NCBI GenBank assembly: GCA_028752905.1
Contig: JAQNBH010000002.1
Location: forward strand, 26,581,932 to 26,645,931
Length of the DNA stretch: 64,000 nucleotides
DNA from: Cladorhizidae sp. MBARI D1340-BT2
Taxonomy: Eukaryota > Porifera > Demospongiae > Poecilosclerida > Cladorhizidae
Reading direction: 5' to 3'
Part shown: in pieces, positions 39,585 to 51,475 of the stretch
Numbering within the stretch: position 1 is the stretch's first letter
Layout of the letters: each line of letters begins with the position of its first letter
Position numbers and translations under genes: made by a program
The notes under the pieces: model-generated
Told to the model about the DNA's origin: nothing
Database searches by the model: none
Seen by the model: only the letters and a program-made list of their open reading frames with translations

Positions 39585-39988
39585 CTTGATATTTGCCCTA
39601 ATTTGGTCTATATGTTTCTCATTTTCCCCCCGAAAATCTTGTTTTTTTTGCCGTGAAGCTCATAACTTTTCTACACTTTATCCAAAAAAGATAATTTTTA
39701 TATCATCGGATAGCTCTTCTAATTATCTGTCTTTCGTACGTGCCAAAATTTTGAGTACTCTAAGTATTAGCAAGTTATGGTGATTTGAAGTGGTAAGGTT
39801 TGGGATTTTTCCTGGCGTTTTCCAGTTGCCAAAGCGGTGGCCTGCCAGTGAAAAACCACTACATTTATTGATAATCTGTTCACATGTTGCAGATAAGGGC
39901 CTTCTCTATCAGTTGACAAAATCTGGGACTTTGGTGTTGTTAATTAGGGCAGTTATGAATTGTACTCTTACTTGATGCTAAACATGTT
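39585..39988 (+). repeat. A monomer, single (404 bp)
   Basis: Has one extra T (8-T run), 'ctttatcc', 'atcatcgg', 'ctttcgtacg' and the 'ggtgttg' tail. Confidence 0.95.
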
Positions 39989-40833
39989 AGCTTCGTAGAT
40001 TATCCACACTTCACTGAATAGACTTGTTATACAGCTATTAAGATAGGACTCTCCAAGTGCTCTCTCTTGATACCAAACATCCATATATTCTGCACACTTC
40101 ACTGTAATGGACTTGCAAGATAGTTATCTCTCAGTGTTCTCTATCTTGAGCTAAACAATTTAGCTTCATAGATTCTCCACACTTCACTGAATAGACTTGA
40201 TATATAGCTCTAAAGGTAGGCCTCTCTCTGTTCTCTCTCTTGATACCAAACATCCGTATATTCCGCATACTTCACAGTAATGGACTTGATAGAATCACAA
40301 GATAGGTTTCTCTCTGCTCTCTCTTGATGCTAAATAGATTCTCCACACTTCACTGAATAAACTTGATATATAGCTATTAAGATAGGTCTCTCTCTGTGCT
40401 CTCTCTTGATACCAAACATCCATATATTCTGCACACTTCACTGTAATGGACTTGCAAGATAGGTATCTCTCAGTGTTCTCTATCTTGAGCTAAACAATTT
40501 AGCTTCATAGATTCTCCACACTTCACTGAATAGACTTGATATATAGCTCTAAAGGTAGGCCTCTCTCTGTTCTCTCTCTTGATACCAAACATCCGTATAT
40601 TCCGCATACTTCACAGTAATGGACTTGATAGAATCACAAGATAGGTTTCTCTCTGCTCTCTCTTGATGCTAAATAGATTCTCCACACTTCACTGAATAAA
40701 CTTGATATATAGCTATTAAGATAGGTCTCTCTCTGTGCTCTCTGTTGATATCAAACATCCATAATATTCTGCACACTTTACTGTAATGGACTTGATATGA
40801 TTCGAATGATAGGTTTCATTATGTGTTCTCTAT
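39989..40833 (+). repeat. Expanded B block, 845 bp
   Basis: Order is b1 b2 b3 b4 b5 / b2 b3 b4 b5 b6. The extra 339 bp equals b2+b3+b4+b5 (78+95+84+82). The switch is at the b5-to-b2 junction near 40400. Both b3 copies have 'aaacaattta'; 'gatagttatc' is private to the first b2. Confidence 0.94.
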
Positions 40834-41236
40834 CTTGATATTTGCCCTAATTTGGTCTATATGTTTCTCATTTTCCCCCCGAAAATCTTGTTTTTTTGCC
40901 GTGAAGCTCATAACTTTTCTACACTTTACCCAAAAAAGATAATTTTTATATCATCGGATAGCTCTTCTAATTATCTGTCTTTTGTACGTGCCAAAATTTT
41001 GAGTACTCTAAGTATTAGCAAGTTATGGTGATTTGAAGTGGTAAGGTTTGGGATTTTTCCTGGCGTTTTCCAGTTGCCAAAGCGGTGGCCTGCCAGTGAA
41101 AAACCACTACATTTATTGATAATCTGTTCACATGTTGCAGATAAGGGCCTTCTCTATCAGTTGACAAAATCTGGGACTTTGGTCTTGTTAATTAGGGCAG
41201 TTATGAATTGTACTCTTACTTGATGCTAAACATGTT
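40834..41236 (+). repeat. Module A, reference monomer (403 bp)
   Basis: Used here as the reference copy. In order it holds 'cttgatatttgcc' (relative 1-13), a run of 6-7 C (about 41-47), a 7-T run (about 58-64), 'agctcataac' (about 72-81), an A/T-rich tract ending 'atatcatcgg', the overlapping palindromes CAAAATTTTG (40992-41001) and GAGTACTC (41001-41008), 'agttatgg' (about 188-195), then a conserved half running through 'cctggcgttttccag' and 'ggcagttatg' to 'cttgatgctaaacatgtt'. This copy has 'atcatcgg' with 'cttttgtacg'. The monomer is not a 5S rRNA gene or any RNA gene I recognise. Confidence 0.96.
40992..41008. other. Two overlapping palindromes in module A
   Basis: CAAAATTTTG (40992-41001) and GAGTACTC (41001-41008) share one G. 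The second is kept in most A monomers; T9 copies read 'gaatactc'. The first is intact only in 'aaaattttgag' variants and is broken in 'aaaatgttgag', 'aaaagtttgag' and 'aaagttttgag' variants. A binding or structural role is unproven. Confidence 0.6.
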
Positions 41237-41742
41237 AGCTTCGTAGATTATCCACACTTCACTGAATAGACTTGTTATACAGCTATTAAGATAGGACTCT
41301 CCAAGTGCTCTCTCTTGATACCAAACATCCATATATTCTGCACACTTCACTGTAATGGACTTGCAAGATAGGTATCTCTCAGTGTTCTCTATCTTGAGCT
41401 AAACAATTTAGCTTCATAGATTCTCCACACTTCACTGAATAGACTTGATATATAGCTCTAAAGGTAGGCCTCTCTCTGTTCTCTCTCTTGATACCAAACA
41501 TCCGTATATTCCGCATACTTCACAGTAATGGACTTGATAGAATCACAAGATAGGTTTCTCTCTGCTCTCTCTTGATGCTAAATAGATTCTCCACACTTCA
41601 CTGAATAAACTTGATATATAGCTATTAAGATAGGTCTCTCTCTGTGCTCTCTGTTGATATCAAACATCCATAATATTCTGCACACTTTACTGTAATGGAC
41701 TTGATATGATTCGAATGATAGGTTTCATTATGTGTTCTCTAT
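41237..41742 (+). repeat. Module B, reference block (506 bp, six half-units)
   Basis: Half-units, each opening with 'aaac' or 'aaat', are b1 41228-41322 (its first 9 bases are the end of A), b2 41323-41400, b3 41401-41495, b4 41496-41579, b5 41580-41661 and b6 41662-41749 (running 7 bases into the next A). Odd units carry 'ccacacttcactgaata'; even units carry 'catcc...attc', 'taatggacttg' and a pyrimidine-rich tail. Dimers b1b2, b3b4 and b5b6 are roughly 166-179 bp. Half-unit b3 here has the 'aaacaattta' allele. A palindrome TTGATATCAA lies at 41654-41663. Confidence 0.95.
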
Positions 41743-42145
41743 CTTGATATTTGCCCTAATTTGGTCTATATGTTTCTCATTTTCCCCCCGAAAATCTTGT
41801 TTTTTTGCCGTGAAGCTCATAACTTTTCTACACTTTACCCAAAAAAGATAATTTTTATATCATCGGATAGCTCTTCTAATTATCTGTCTTTCGTACGTGC
41901 CAAAATTTTGAGTACTCTAAGTATTAGCAAGTTATGGTGATTTGAAGTGGTAAGGTTTGGGATTTTTCCTGGCGTTTTCCAGTTGCCAAAGCGGTGGCCT
42001 GCCAGTGAAAAACCACTACATTTATTGATAATCTGTTCACATGTTGCAGATAAGGGCCTTCTCTATCAGTTGACAAAATCTGGGACTTTGGTCTTGTTAA
42101 TTAGGGCAGTTATGAATTGTACTCTTACTTGATGCTAAACATGTT
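41743..42145 (+). repeat. A monomer, single
   Basis: Has a 6-C run, 'atcatcgg' and 'ctttcgtacg'. The monomer at 59233 matches it at +17,490. Confidence 0.95.
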
Positions 42146-42651
42146 AGCTTCGTAGATTATCCACACTTCACTGAATAGACTTGTTATACAGCTATTAAGA
42201 TAGGACTCTCCAAGTGCTCTCTCTTGATACCAAACATCCATATATTCTACACACTTCACTGTAATGGACTTGCAAGATAGGTATCTCTCAGTGTTCTCTA
42301 TCTTGAGCTAAACATGTTAGCTTCATAGATTCTCCACACTTCACTGAATAGACTTGATTTATAGCTCTAAAGGTAGGCCTCTCTCTGTTCTCTCTCTTGA
42401 TACCAAACATCCGTATATTCCGCATACTTCACAGTAATGGACTTGATAGAATCACAAGATAGGTTTCTCTCTGCTCTCTCTTGATGCTAAATAGATTCTC
42501 CACACTTCACTGAATAAACTTGATATATAGCTATTAAGATAGGTCTCTCTCTGTGCTCTCTGTTGATATCAAACATCCATAATATTCTGCACACTTTACT
42601 GTAATGGACTTGATATGATTCGAATGATAGGTTTCATTATGTGTTCTCTAT
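42146..42651 (+). repeat. B block, 506 bp ('acac' type)
   Basis: Has 'attctacacac' in b2, 'aaacatgtta' and 'gatttatagc' in b3. Confidence 0.95.
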
Positions 42652-43054
42652 CTTGATATTTGCCCTAATTTGGTCTATATGTTTCTCATTTCCCCCCCGA
42701 AAATCTTGTTTTTTTGCCGTGAAGCTCATAACTTTTCTACACTTTACCCAAAAAAGATAATTTTTATATCATCGGATAGCTCTTCTAATTATCTGTCTTT
42801 CGTACGTGCCAAAATTTTGAGTACTCTAAGTATTAGCAAGTTATGGTGATTTGAAGTGGTAAGGTTTGGGATTTTTCCTGGCGTTTTCCAGTTGCCAAAG
42901 CGGTGGCCTGCCAGTGAAAAACCACTACATTTATTGATAATCTGTTCACATGTTGCAGATAAGGGCCTTCTCTATCAGTTGACAAAATCTGGGACTTTGG
43001 TCTTGTTAATTAGGGCAGTTATGAATTGTACTCTTACTTGATGCTAAACATGTT
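42652..43054 (+). repeat. A monomer, single
   Basis: As 41743-42145 but with a 7-C run; 'atcatcgg' and 'ctttcg' retained. Confidence 0.95.
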
Positions 43055-43560
43055 AGCTTCGTAGATTATCCACACTTCACTGAATAGACTTGTTATACAG
43101 CTATTAAGATAGGACTCTCCAAGTGCTCTCTCTTGATACCAAACATCCATATATTCTACACACTTCACTGTAATGGACTTGCAAGATAGGTATCTCTCAG
43201 TGTTCTCTATCTTGAGCTAAACATGTTAGCTTCATAGATTCTCCACACTTCACTGAATAGACTTGATTTATAGCTCTAAAGGTAGGCCTCTCTCTGTTCT
43301 CTCTCTTGATACCAAACATCCGTATATTCCGCATACTTCACAGTAATGGACTTGATAGAATCACAAGATAGGTTTCTCTCTGCTCTCTCTTGATGCTAAA
43401 TAGATTCTCCACACTTCACTGAATAAACTTGATATATAGCTATTAAGATAGGTCTCTCTCTGTGCTCTCTGTTGATATCAAACATCCATAATATTCTGCA
43501 CACTTTACTGTAATGGACTTGATATGATTCGAATGATAGGTTTCATTATGTGTTCTCTAT
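43055..43560 (+). repeat. B block, 506 bp ('acac' type)
   Basis: Repeats 42146-42651 with the same 'attctacacac' and 'gatttatagc' markers; the two form an adjacent 909-bp duplicate pair with their A monomers. Confidence 0.95.
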
Positions 43561-43963
43561 CTTGATATTTGCCCTAATTTGGTCTATATGTTTCTCATTT
43601 CCCCCCCGAAAATCTTGTTTTTTTGCCGTGAAGCTCATAACTTTTCTACACTTTACCCAAAAAAGATAATTTTTATATCACCGGATAGCTCTTCTAATTA
43701 TCTATCTTTTGTACGTGCCAAAATTTTGAGTACTCTAAGTATTAGCAAGTTATGTTGATTTGAAGTGGTAAGGTTTGGGATTTTTCCTGGCGTTTTCCAG
43801 TTGCCAAAGCGGTGGCCTGCCAGTGAAAAACCACTACGTTTATTGATAATCTGTTCACATGTTGCAGATAAGGGCCTTCTCTATCAGTTGACAAAATCTG
43901 GGACTTTGGTCTTGTTAATTAGGGCAGTTATGAATTGTACTCTTACTTGATGCTAAACATGTT
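43561..43963 (+). repeat. A monomer, single
   Basis: Has 'accggatag', 'ttatctatctttt', 'tatgttgat' and the right-half change 'actacgttt'. Confidence 0.95.
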
Positions 43964-44469
43964 AGCTTCGTAGATTATCCACACTTCACTGAATAGACTT
44001 GTTATACAGCTATTAAGATAGGACTCTCCAAGTGCTCTCTCTTGATACCAAACATCCATATATTCTGCACACTTCACTGTAATGGACTTGCAAGATAGGT
44101 ATCTCGCAGTGTTCTCTATCTTGAGCTAAACATGTTAGCTTCATAGATTCTCCACACTTCACTGAATAGACTTGATATATAGCTCTAAAGGTAGGCCTCT
44201 CTCTGTTCTCTCTCTTGATACCAAACATCCGTATATTCCGCATACTTCACAGTAATGGACTTGATAGAATCACAAGATAGGTTTCTCTCTGCTCTCTCTT
44301 GATGCTAAATAGATTCTCCACACTTCACTGAATAAACTTGATATATAGCTATTAAGATAGGTCTCTCTCTGTGCTCTCTGTTGATATCAAACATCCATAA
44401 TATTCTGCACACTTTACTGTAATGGACTTGATATGATTCGAATGATAGGTTTCATTATGTGTTCTCTAT
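43964..44469 (+). repeat. B block, 506 bp ('cgcag' type)
   Basis: Has 'tatctcgcagtg' in b2 and 'aaacatgtta' in b3. Confidence 0.95.
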
Positions 44470-44872
44470 CTTGATATTTGCCCTAATTTGGTCTATATGT
44501 TTCTCATTTCCCCCCCGAAAATCTTGTTTTTTTGCCGTGAAGCTCATAACTTTTCTACACTTTACCCAAAAAAGATAATTTTTATATCACCGGATAGCTC
44601 TTCTAATTATCTATCTTTTGTACGTGCCAAAATTTTGAGTACTCTAAGTATTAGCAAGTTATGTTGATTTGAAGTGGTAAGGTTTGGGATTTTTCCTGGC
44701 GTTTTCCAGTTGCCAAAGCGGTGGCCTGCCAGTGAAAAACCACTACGTTTATTGATAATCTGTTCACATGTTGCAGATAAGGGCCTTCTCTATCAGTTGA
44801 CAAAATCTGGGACTTTGGTCTTGTTAATTAGGGCAGTTATGAATTGTACTCTTACTTGATGCTAAACATGTT
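44470..44872 (+). repeat. A monomer, single
   Basis: Same variant set as 43561-43963, including 'actacgttt' and 'tatgttgat'. Confidence 0.95.
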
Positions 44873-45378
44873 AGCTTCGTAGATTATCCACACTTCACTG
44901 AATAGACTTGTTATACAGCTATTAAGATAGGACTCTCCAAGTGCTCTCTCTTGATACCAAACATCCATATATTCTGCACACTTCACTGTAATGGACTTGC
45001 AAGATAGGTATCTCGCAGTGTTCTCTATCTTGAGCTAAACATGTTAGCTTCATAGATTCTCCACACTTCACTGAATAGACTTGATATATAGCTCTAAAGG
45101 TAGGCCTCTCTCTGTTCTCTCTCTTGATACCAAACATCCGTATATTCCGCATACTTCACAGTAATGGACTTGATAGAATCACAAGATAGGTTTCTCTCTG
45201 CTCTCTCTTGATGCTAAATAGATTCTCCACACTTCACTGAATAAACTTGATATATAGCTATTAAGATAGGTCTCTCTCTGTGCTCTCTGTTGATATCAAA
45301 CATCCATAATATTCTGCACACTTTACTGTAATGGACTTGATATGATTCGAATGATAGGTTTCATTATGTGTTCTCTAT
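44873..45378 (+). repeat. B block, 506 bp ('cgcag' type)
   Basis: Adjacent duplicate of 43964-44469 at +909 with 'ctcgcagtg'. Confidence 0.95.
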
Positions 45379-46184
45379 CTTGATATTTGCCCTAATTTGG
45401 TCTATATGTTTCTCATTTCCCCCCCGAAAATCTTGTTTTTTTGCCGTGAAGCTCATAACTTTTCTATACTTTACCCAAAAAAGATAATTTTTATATCACC
45501 GGATAGCTCTTCTAATTATCTATCTTTTGTACGTGCCAAAATTTTGAGTACTCTAAGTATTAGCAAGTTATGGTGATTTGAAGTGGTAAGGTTTGGGATT
45601 TTTCCTGGCGTTTTCCAGTTGCCAAAGCGGTGGCCTGCCAGTGAAAAACCACTACATTTATTGATAATCTGTTCACATGTTGCAGATAAGGGCCTTCTCT
45701 ATCAGTTGACAAAATCTGGAACTTTGGTCTTGTTAATTAGGGCAGTTATGAATTGTACTCTTACTTGATGCTAAACATGTTCTTGATATTTGCCCTAATT
45801 TGGTCTATATGTTTCTCATTTCCCCCCCGAAAATCTTGTTTTTTTGCCGTGAAGCTCATAACTATTCTACACTTTACCCCAAAAAGATAATTTTTATATC
45901 ACGGAAAAGCCCTTCTAATTATCTGTCTTTTGTACGTGCCAAAGTTTTGAGTACTCTAAGTATTAGGAAGTTATGATGATTTGAAGTGGTAAGGTTTGTG
46001 ATTTTTCCTGGCGTTTTCCAGTTGCCAAAGCGGTGGCCTGCCAGTGAAAAACCACTACATTTATTGATAATCTGTTCACATGTTGCAGATAAGGGCCTTC
46101 TCTATCAGTTGACAAAATCTGGGACTTTGGTGTTGTTAATTAGGGCAGTTATGAATTGTACTCTTACTTGATGCTAAACATGTT
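45379..46184 (+). repeat. A run, 2 monomers
   Basis: 45379-45781 has 'tctatacttt', 'ctatctttt' and 'ctggaacttt'. 45782-46184 has 'aactattctac', 'cacggaaaagccc', 'caaagttttgag' and 'ggtgttg'. Confidence 0.95.
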
Positions 46185-47029
46185 AGCTTCGTAGATTATC
46201 CACATTTCACTGAATAGACTTGTTATACAGCTATTAAGATAGGACTCTCCAAGTGCTCTCTCTTGATACCAAACATCCATATATTCTGCACACTTCACTG
46301 TAATGGACTTGCAAGATAGGTATCTCTCAGTGTTCTCTATCTTGAGCTAAACAATTTAGCTTCATAGATTCTCCACACTTCACTGAATAGACTTGATATA
46401 TAGCTCTAAAGGTAGGCCTCTCTCTGTTCTCTCTCTTGATACCAAACATCCGTATATTCCGCATACTTCACAGTAATGGACTTGATAGAATCACAAGATA
46501 GGTTTCTCTCTGCTCTCTCTTGATGCTAAATAGATTCTCCACACTTCACTGAATAAACTTGATATATAGCTATTAAGATAGGTCTCTCTCTGTGCTCTCT
46601 CTTGATACCAAACATCCATATATTCTGCACACTTCACTGTAATGGACTTGCAAGATAGGTATCTCTCAGTGTTCTCTATCTTGAGCTAAACATGTTAGCT
46701 TCATAGATTCTCCACACTTCACTGAATAGACTTGATATATAGCTCTAAAGGTAGGCCTCTCTCTGTTCTCTCTCTTGATACCAAACATCCGTATATTCCG
46801 CATACTTCACAGTAATGGACTTGATAGAATCACAAGATAGGTTTCTCTCTGCTCTCTCTTGATGCTAAATAGATTCTCCACACTTCACTGAATAAACTTG
46901 ATATATAGCTATTAAGATAGGTCTCTCTCTGTGCTCTCTGTTGATATCAAACATCCATAATATTCTGCACACTTTACTGTAATGGACTTGATATGATTCG
47001 AATGATAGGTTTCATTATGTGTTCTCTAT
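46185..47029 (+). repeat. Expanded B block, 845 bp
   Basis: Same order as the 39989 block (b5-to-b2 switch near 46600). The first b3 is 'aaacaattta' and the second 'aaacatgtta', so the two exchange partners carried different alleles. 'cacatttcac' is a private b1 change shared only with 63675. Confidence 0.94.
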
Positions 47030-47839
47030 CTTGATATTTGCCCTAATTTGGTCTATATGTTTCTCATTTTCCCCCCGAAAATCTTGTTTTTTTGCCGTGA
47101 AGCTCATAACATTTCTACACTTTACCCAAAAAAGATAATTATTTTTTATATCACCGGATAGCTCTTCTAATTATCTGTCTTTTGTACGTGCCAAAATTTT
47201 GAGTACTCTAAGTATTAGCAAGTTATGGTGATTTGAAGTGGTAAGGTTTGGGATTTTTCCTGGCGTTTTCCAGTTGCCAAAGCGGTGGCCTGCCAGTGAA
47301 AAACCACTACATTTATTGATAATCTGTTCACATGTTGCAGATAAGGGCCTTCTCTATCAGTTGACAAAATCTGGGACTTTGGTCTTGTTAATTAGGGCAG
47401 TTATGAATTGTACTCTTACTTGATGCTAAACATGTTCTTGATATTTGCCCTAATTTGGTCTATATGTTTCTCATTTCCCCCCCGAAAATCTTGTTTTTTT
47501 GCCGTGAAGCTCATAACTATTCTACACTTTACCCCCAAAAGATAATTTTTATATCACGGGAAAGCCCGTCTAATTATCTGTCTTTTGTACATGCCAAAGT
47601 TTTGAGTACTCTAAGTATTAGGAAGTTATGATGATTTGAAGTGGTAAGGTTTGTGATTTTTCCTGGCGTTTTCCAGTTGCCAAAGCGGTGGCCTGCCAGT
47701 GAAAAACCACTACATTTATTGATAATCTGTACACATGTTGCAGATAAGGGCCTTCTCTATCAGTTGACAAAATCTGGGACTTTGGTGTTGTTAATTAGGG
47801 CAGTTATGAATTGTACTCTTACTTGATGCTAAACATGTT
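47030..47839 (+). repeat. A run, 2 monomers
   Basis: 47030-47436 is 407 bp with the 'aattattttttat' insertion. 47437-47839 has 'cccgtctaatt', 'acatgcc', 'ctgtacacat' and 'ggtgttg', but keeps the ordinary 'attagggc' and 'actcttac' tail. Confidence 0.95.
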
Positions 47840-48345
47840 AGCTTCGTAGATTATCCACACTTCACTGAATAGACTTGTTATACAGCTATTAAGATAGGAC
47901 TCTCCAAGTGCTCTCTCTTGATACCAAACATCCATATATTCTGCACACTTCACTGTAATGGACTTGCAAGATAGGTATCTCTCAGTGTTCTCTATCTTGA
48001 GCTAAACAATTTAGCTTCATAGATTCTCCACACTTCACTGAATAGACTTGATATATAGCTCTAAAGGTAGGCCTCTCTCTGTTCTCTCTCTTGATACCAA
48101 ACATCCGTATATTCCGCATACTTCACAGTAATGGACTTGATAGAATCACAAGATAGGTTTCTCTCTGCTCTCTCTTGATGCTAAATAGATTCTCCACACT
48201 TCACTGAATAAACTTGATATATAGCTATTAAGATAGGTCTCTCTCTGTGCTCTCTGTTGATATCAAACATCCATAATATTCTGCACACTTTACTGTAATG
48301 GACTTGATATGATTCGAATGATAGGTTTCATTATGTGTTCTCTAT
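47840..48345 (+). repeat. B block, 506 bp
   Basis: Standard block with b3 'aaacaattta'. Confidence 0.95.
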
Positions 48346-49151
48346 CTTGATATTTGCCCTAATTTGGTCTATATGTTTCTCATTTCCCCCCCGAAAATCT
48401 TGTTTTTTTGCCGTGAAGCTCATAACTTTTCTACACTTTATCCAAAAAAGATAATTTTTATATCAACGGATAGCTCTTCTAATTATCTGTCTTTTGTATG
48501 TGCCAAAATTTTGAGTACTCTAAGTATTAGCAAGTTATGGTGATTTGAAATGGTAAGGTTTGGGATTTTTCCTGGCGTTTTCCAGTTGCCAAAGCGGTGG
48601 CCTGCCAGTGAAAAACCACTACATTTATTGATAATCTGTTCACATGTTGCAGATAAGGGCCTTCTCTATCAGTTGACAAAATCTGGGACTTTGGTCTTGT
48701 TAATTAGGGCAGTTATGAATTGTACTCTTACTTGATGCTAAACATGTTCTTGATATTTGCCCTAATTTGGTCTATATGTTTCTCATTTCCCCCCCGAAAA
48801 TCTTGTTTTTTTGCCGTGAAGCTCATAACTATTCTACACTTTATCCCCAAAAGATAATTTTTATATCACGGGAAAGCCCTTCTAATTATCTGTCTTTTGT
48901 ACGTGCCAAAGTTTTGAGTACTCTAAGTATTAGGAAGTTATGATGATTTGAAGTGGTAAGGTTTGTGATTTTTCCTGGCGTTTTCCAGTTGCCAAAGCGG
49001 TGGCCTGCCAGTGAAAAACCACTACATTTATTGATAATCTGTACACATGTTGCAGATAAGGGCCTTCTCTATCAGTTGACAAAATCTGGGACTTTGGTGT
49101 TGTTAATTACGGCAGTTATGAATTGTACTATTACTTGATGCTAAACATGTT
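48346..49151 (+). repeat. A run, 2 monomers
   Basis: 48346-48748 has 'ctttatcc', 'atcaacgg', 'gtatgtgcc' and 'gaaatgg'. 48749-49151 has 'ttatcccc', 'cacggg', 'ctgtacacat', 'attacggc' and 'actattac'. Confidence 0.95.
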
Positions 49152-49657
49152 AGCTTCGTAGATTATCCACACTTCACTGAATAGACTTGTTATACAGCTA
49201 TTAAGATAGGACTCTCCAAGTGCTCTCTCTTGATACCAAACATCCATATATTCTGCACACTTCACTGTAATGGACTTGCAAGATAGGTATCTCTCAGTGT
49301 TCTCTATCTTGAGCTAAACAATTTAGCTTCATAGATTCTCCACACTTCACTGAATAGACTTGATATATAGCTCTAAAGGTAGGCCTCTCTCTGTTCTCTC
49401 TCTTGATACCAAACATCCGTATATTCCGCATACTTCACAGTAATGGACTTGATAGAATCACAAGATAGGTTTCTCTCTGCTCTCTCTTGATGCTAAATAG
49501 ATTCTCCACACTTCACTGAATAAACTTGATATATAGCTATTAAGATAGGTCTCTCTCTGTGCTCTCTGTTGATATCAAACATCCATAATATTCTGCACAC
49601 TTTACTGTAATGGACTTGATATGATTCGAATGATAGGTTTCATTATGTGTTCTCTAT
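49152..49657 (+). repeat. B block, 506 bp
   Basis: b3 'aaacaattta'; counterpart of 52286 and 55254. Confidence 0.95.
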
Positions 49658-50060
49658 CTTGATATTTGCCCTAATTTGGTCTATATGTTTCTCATTTTCC
49701 ACCCGAAAATCTTGTTTTTTTGCCGTGAAGCTCATAACATTTCTACACTTTACCCAAAAAAGATAATTTTTATATCATCGGATAGCTCTTCTAATTATCT
49801 GTCTTTCGTACGTGCCAAAATTTTGAGTACTCTAAGTATTAGCAAGTTATGGTGATTTGAAGTGGTAAGGTTTGGGATTTTTCCTGGCGTTTTCCAGTTG
49901 CCAAAGCGGTGGCCTGCCAGTGAAAAACCACTACATTTATTGATAATCTGTTCACATGTTGCAGATAAGGGCCTTCTCTATCAGTTGACAAAATCTGGGA
50001 CTTTGGTCTTGTTAATTAGGGCAGTTATGAATTGTACTCTTACTTGATGCTAAACATGTT
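49658..50060 (+). repeat. A monomer, single
   Basis: The C run is interrupted ('tccacccg'); also 'aacatttct', 'atcatcgg' and 'ctttcg'. Confidence 0.95.
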
Positions 50061-50566
50061 AGCTTCGTAGATTATCCACACTTCACTGAATAGACTTGTT
50101 ATACAGCTATTAAGATAGGACTCTCCAAGTGCTCTCTCTTGATACCAAACATCCATATATTCTACACACTTCACTGTAATGGACTTGCAAGATAGGTATC
50201 TCTCAGTGTTCTCTATCTTGAGCTAAACATGTTAGCTTCATAGATTCTCCACACTTCACTGAATAGACTTGATTTATAGCTCTAAAGGTAGGCCTCTCTC
50301 TGTTCTCTCTCTTGATACCAAACATCCGTATATTCCGCATACTTCACAGTAATGGACTTGATAGAATCACAAGATAGGTTTCTCTCTGCTCTCTCTTGAT
50401 GCTAAATAGATTCTCCACACTTCACTGAATAAACTTGATATATAGCTATTAAGATAGGTCTCTCTCTGTGCTCTCTGTTGATATCAAACATCCATAATAT
50501 TCTGCACACTTTACTGTAATGGACTTGATATGATTCGAATGATAGGTTTCATTATGTGTTCTCTAT
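50061..50566 (+). repeat. B block, 506 bp ('acac' type)
   Basis: Has 'attctacacac' and 'gatttatagc', like 42146. Confidence 0.95.
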
Positions 50567-50969
50567 CTTGATATTTGCCCTAATTTGGTCTATATGTTTC
50601 TCATTTTCCCCCCGAAAATCTTGTTTTTTTGCCGTGAAGCTCATAAATTTTCTACACTTTACCCAAAAAAGATAATTTTTATATCACCGGATAGCTCTTC
50701 TAATTATCTATCTTTTGTACGTGCCAAAATTTTGAGTACTCTAAGTATTAGCAAGTTATGTTGATTTGAAGTGGTAAGGTTTGGGATTTTTCCTGGCGTT
50801 TTCCAGTTGCCAAAGCGGTGGCCTGCCAGTGAAAAACCACTACATTTATTGATAATCTGTTCACATGTTGCAGATAAGGGCCTTCTCTATCAGTTGACAA
50901 AATCTGGGACTTTGGTCTTGTTAATTAGGGCAGTTATGAATTGTACTCTTACTTGATGCTAAACATGTT
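50567..50969 (+). repeat. A monomer, single
   Basis: Has 'cataaattttct', 'ctatctttt' and 'tatgttgat', but not the 'actacgttt' change. Confidence 0.95.
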
Positions 50970-51475
50970 AGCTTCGTAGATTATCCACACTTCACTGAAT
51001 AGACTTGTTATACAGCTATTAAGATAGGACTCTCCAAGTGCTCTCTCTTGATACCAAACATCCATATATTCTGCACACTTCACTGTAATGGACTTGCAAG
51101 ATAGGTATCTCGCAGTGTTCTCTATCTTGAGCTAAACATGTTAGCTTCATAGATTCTCCACACTTCACTGAATAGACTTGATATATAGCTCTAAAGGTAG
51201 GCCTCTCTCTGTTCTCTCTCTTGATACCAAACATCCGTATATTCCGCATACTTCACAGTAATGGACTTGATAGAATCACAAGATAGGTTTCTCTCTGCTC
51301 TCTCTTGATGCTAAATAGATTCTCCACACTTCACTGAATAAACTTGATATATAGCTATTAAGATAGGTCTCTCTCTGTGCTCTCTGTTGATATCAAACAT
51401 CCATAATATTCTGCACACTTTACTGTAATGGACTTGATATGATTCGAATGATAGGTTTCATTATGTGTTCTCTAT
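50970..51475 (+). repeat. B block, 506 bp ('cgcag' type)
   Basis: Has 'ctcgcagtg' and 'aaacatgtta', like 43964. Confidence 0.95.

Larger units (their letters stand above)
40834..45378 (+). repeat. 909-bp A+B composite, 5 tandem copies
   Basis: Composites start at 40834, 41743, 42652, 43561 and 44470, each exactly 403 + 506 bp. Copies 2 and 3 share the 'acac' B type; copies 4 and 5 share the 'cgcag' B type and 'actacgttt' in A. Confidence 0.95.

Noticed and set aside
39574..39783. 69-codon plus-strand frame spanning a B/A junction
   Set aside because: It starts on GTG in B, exists only because of an extra T in the adjacent A monomer, and has no homologue in other junctions.
44013..44243. 66-77-codon open frames on the minus strand in A and B
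   Set aside because: They appear and vanish with single repeat variants, cross half-unit boundaries, and one is created by the 166-bp deletion in the 340-bp B block. No coding signal.
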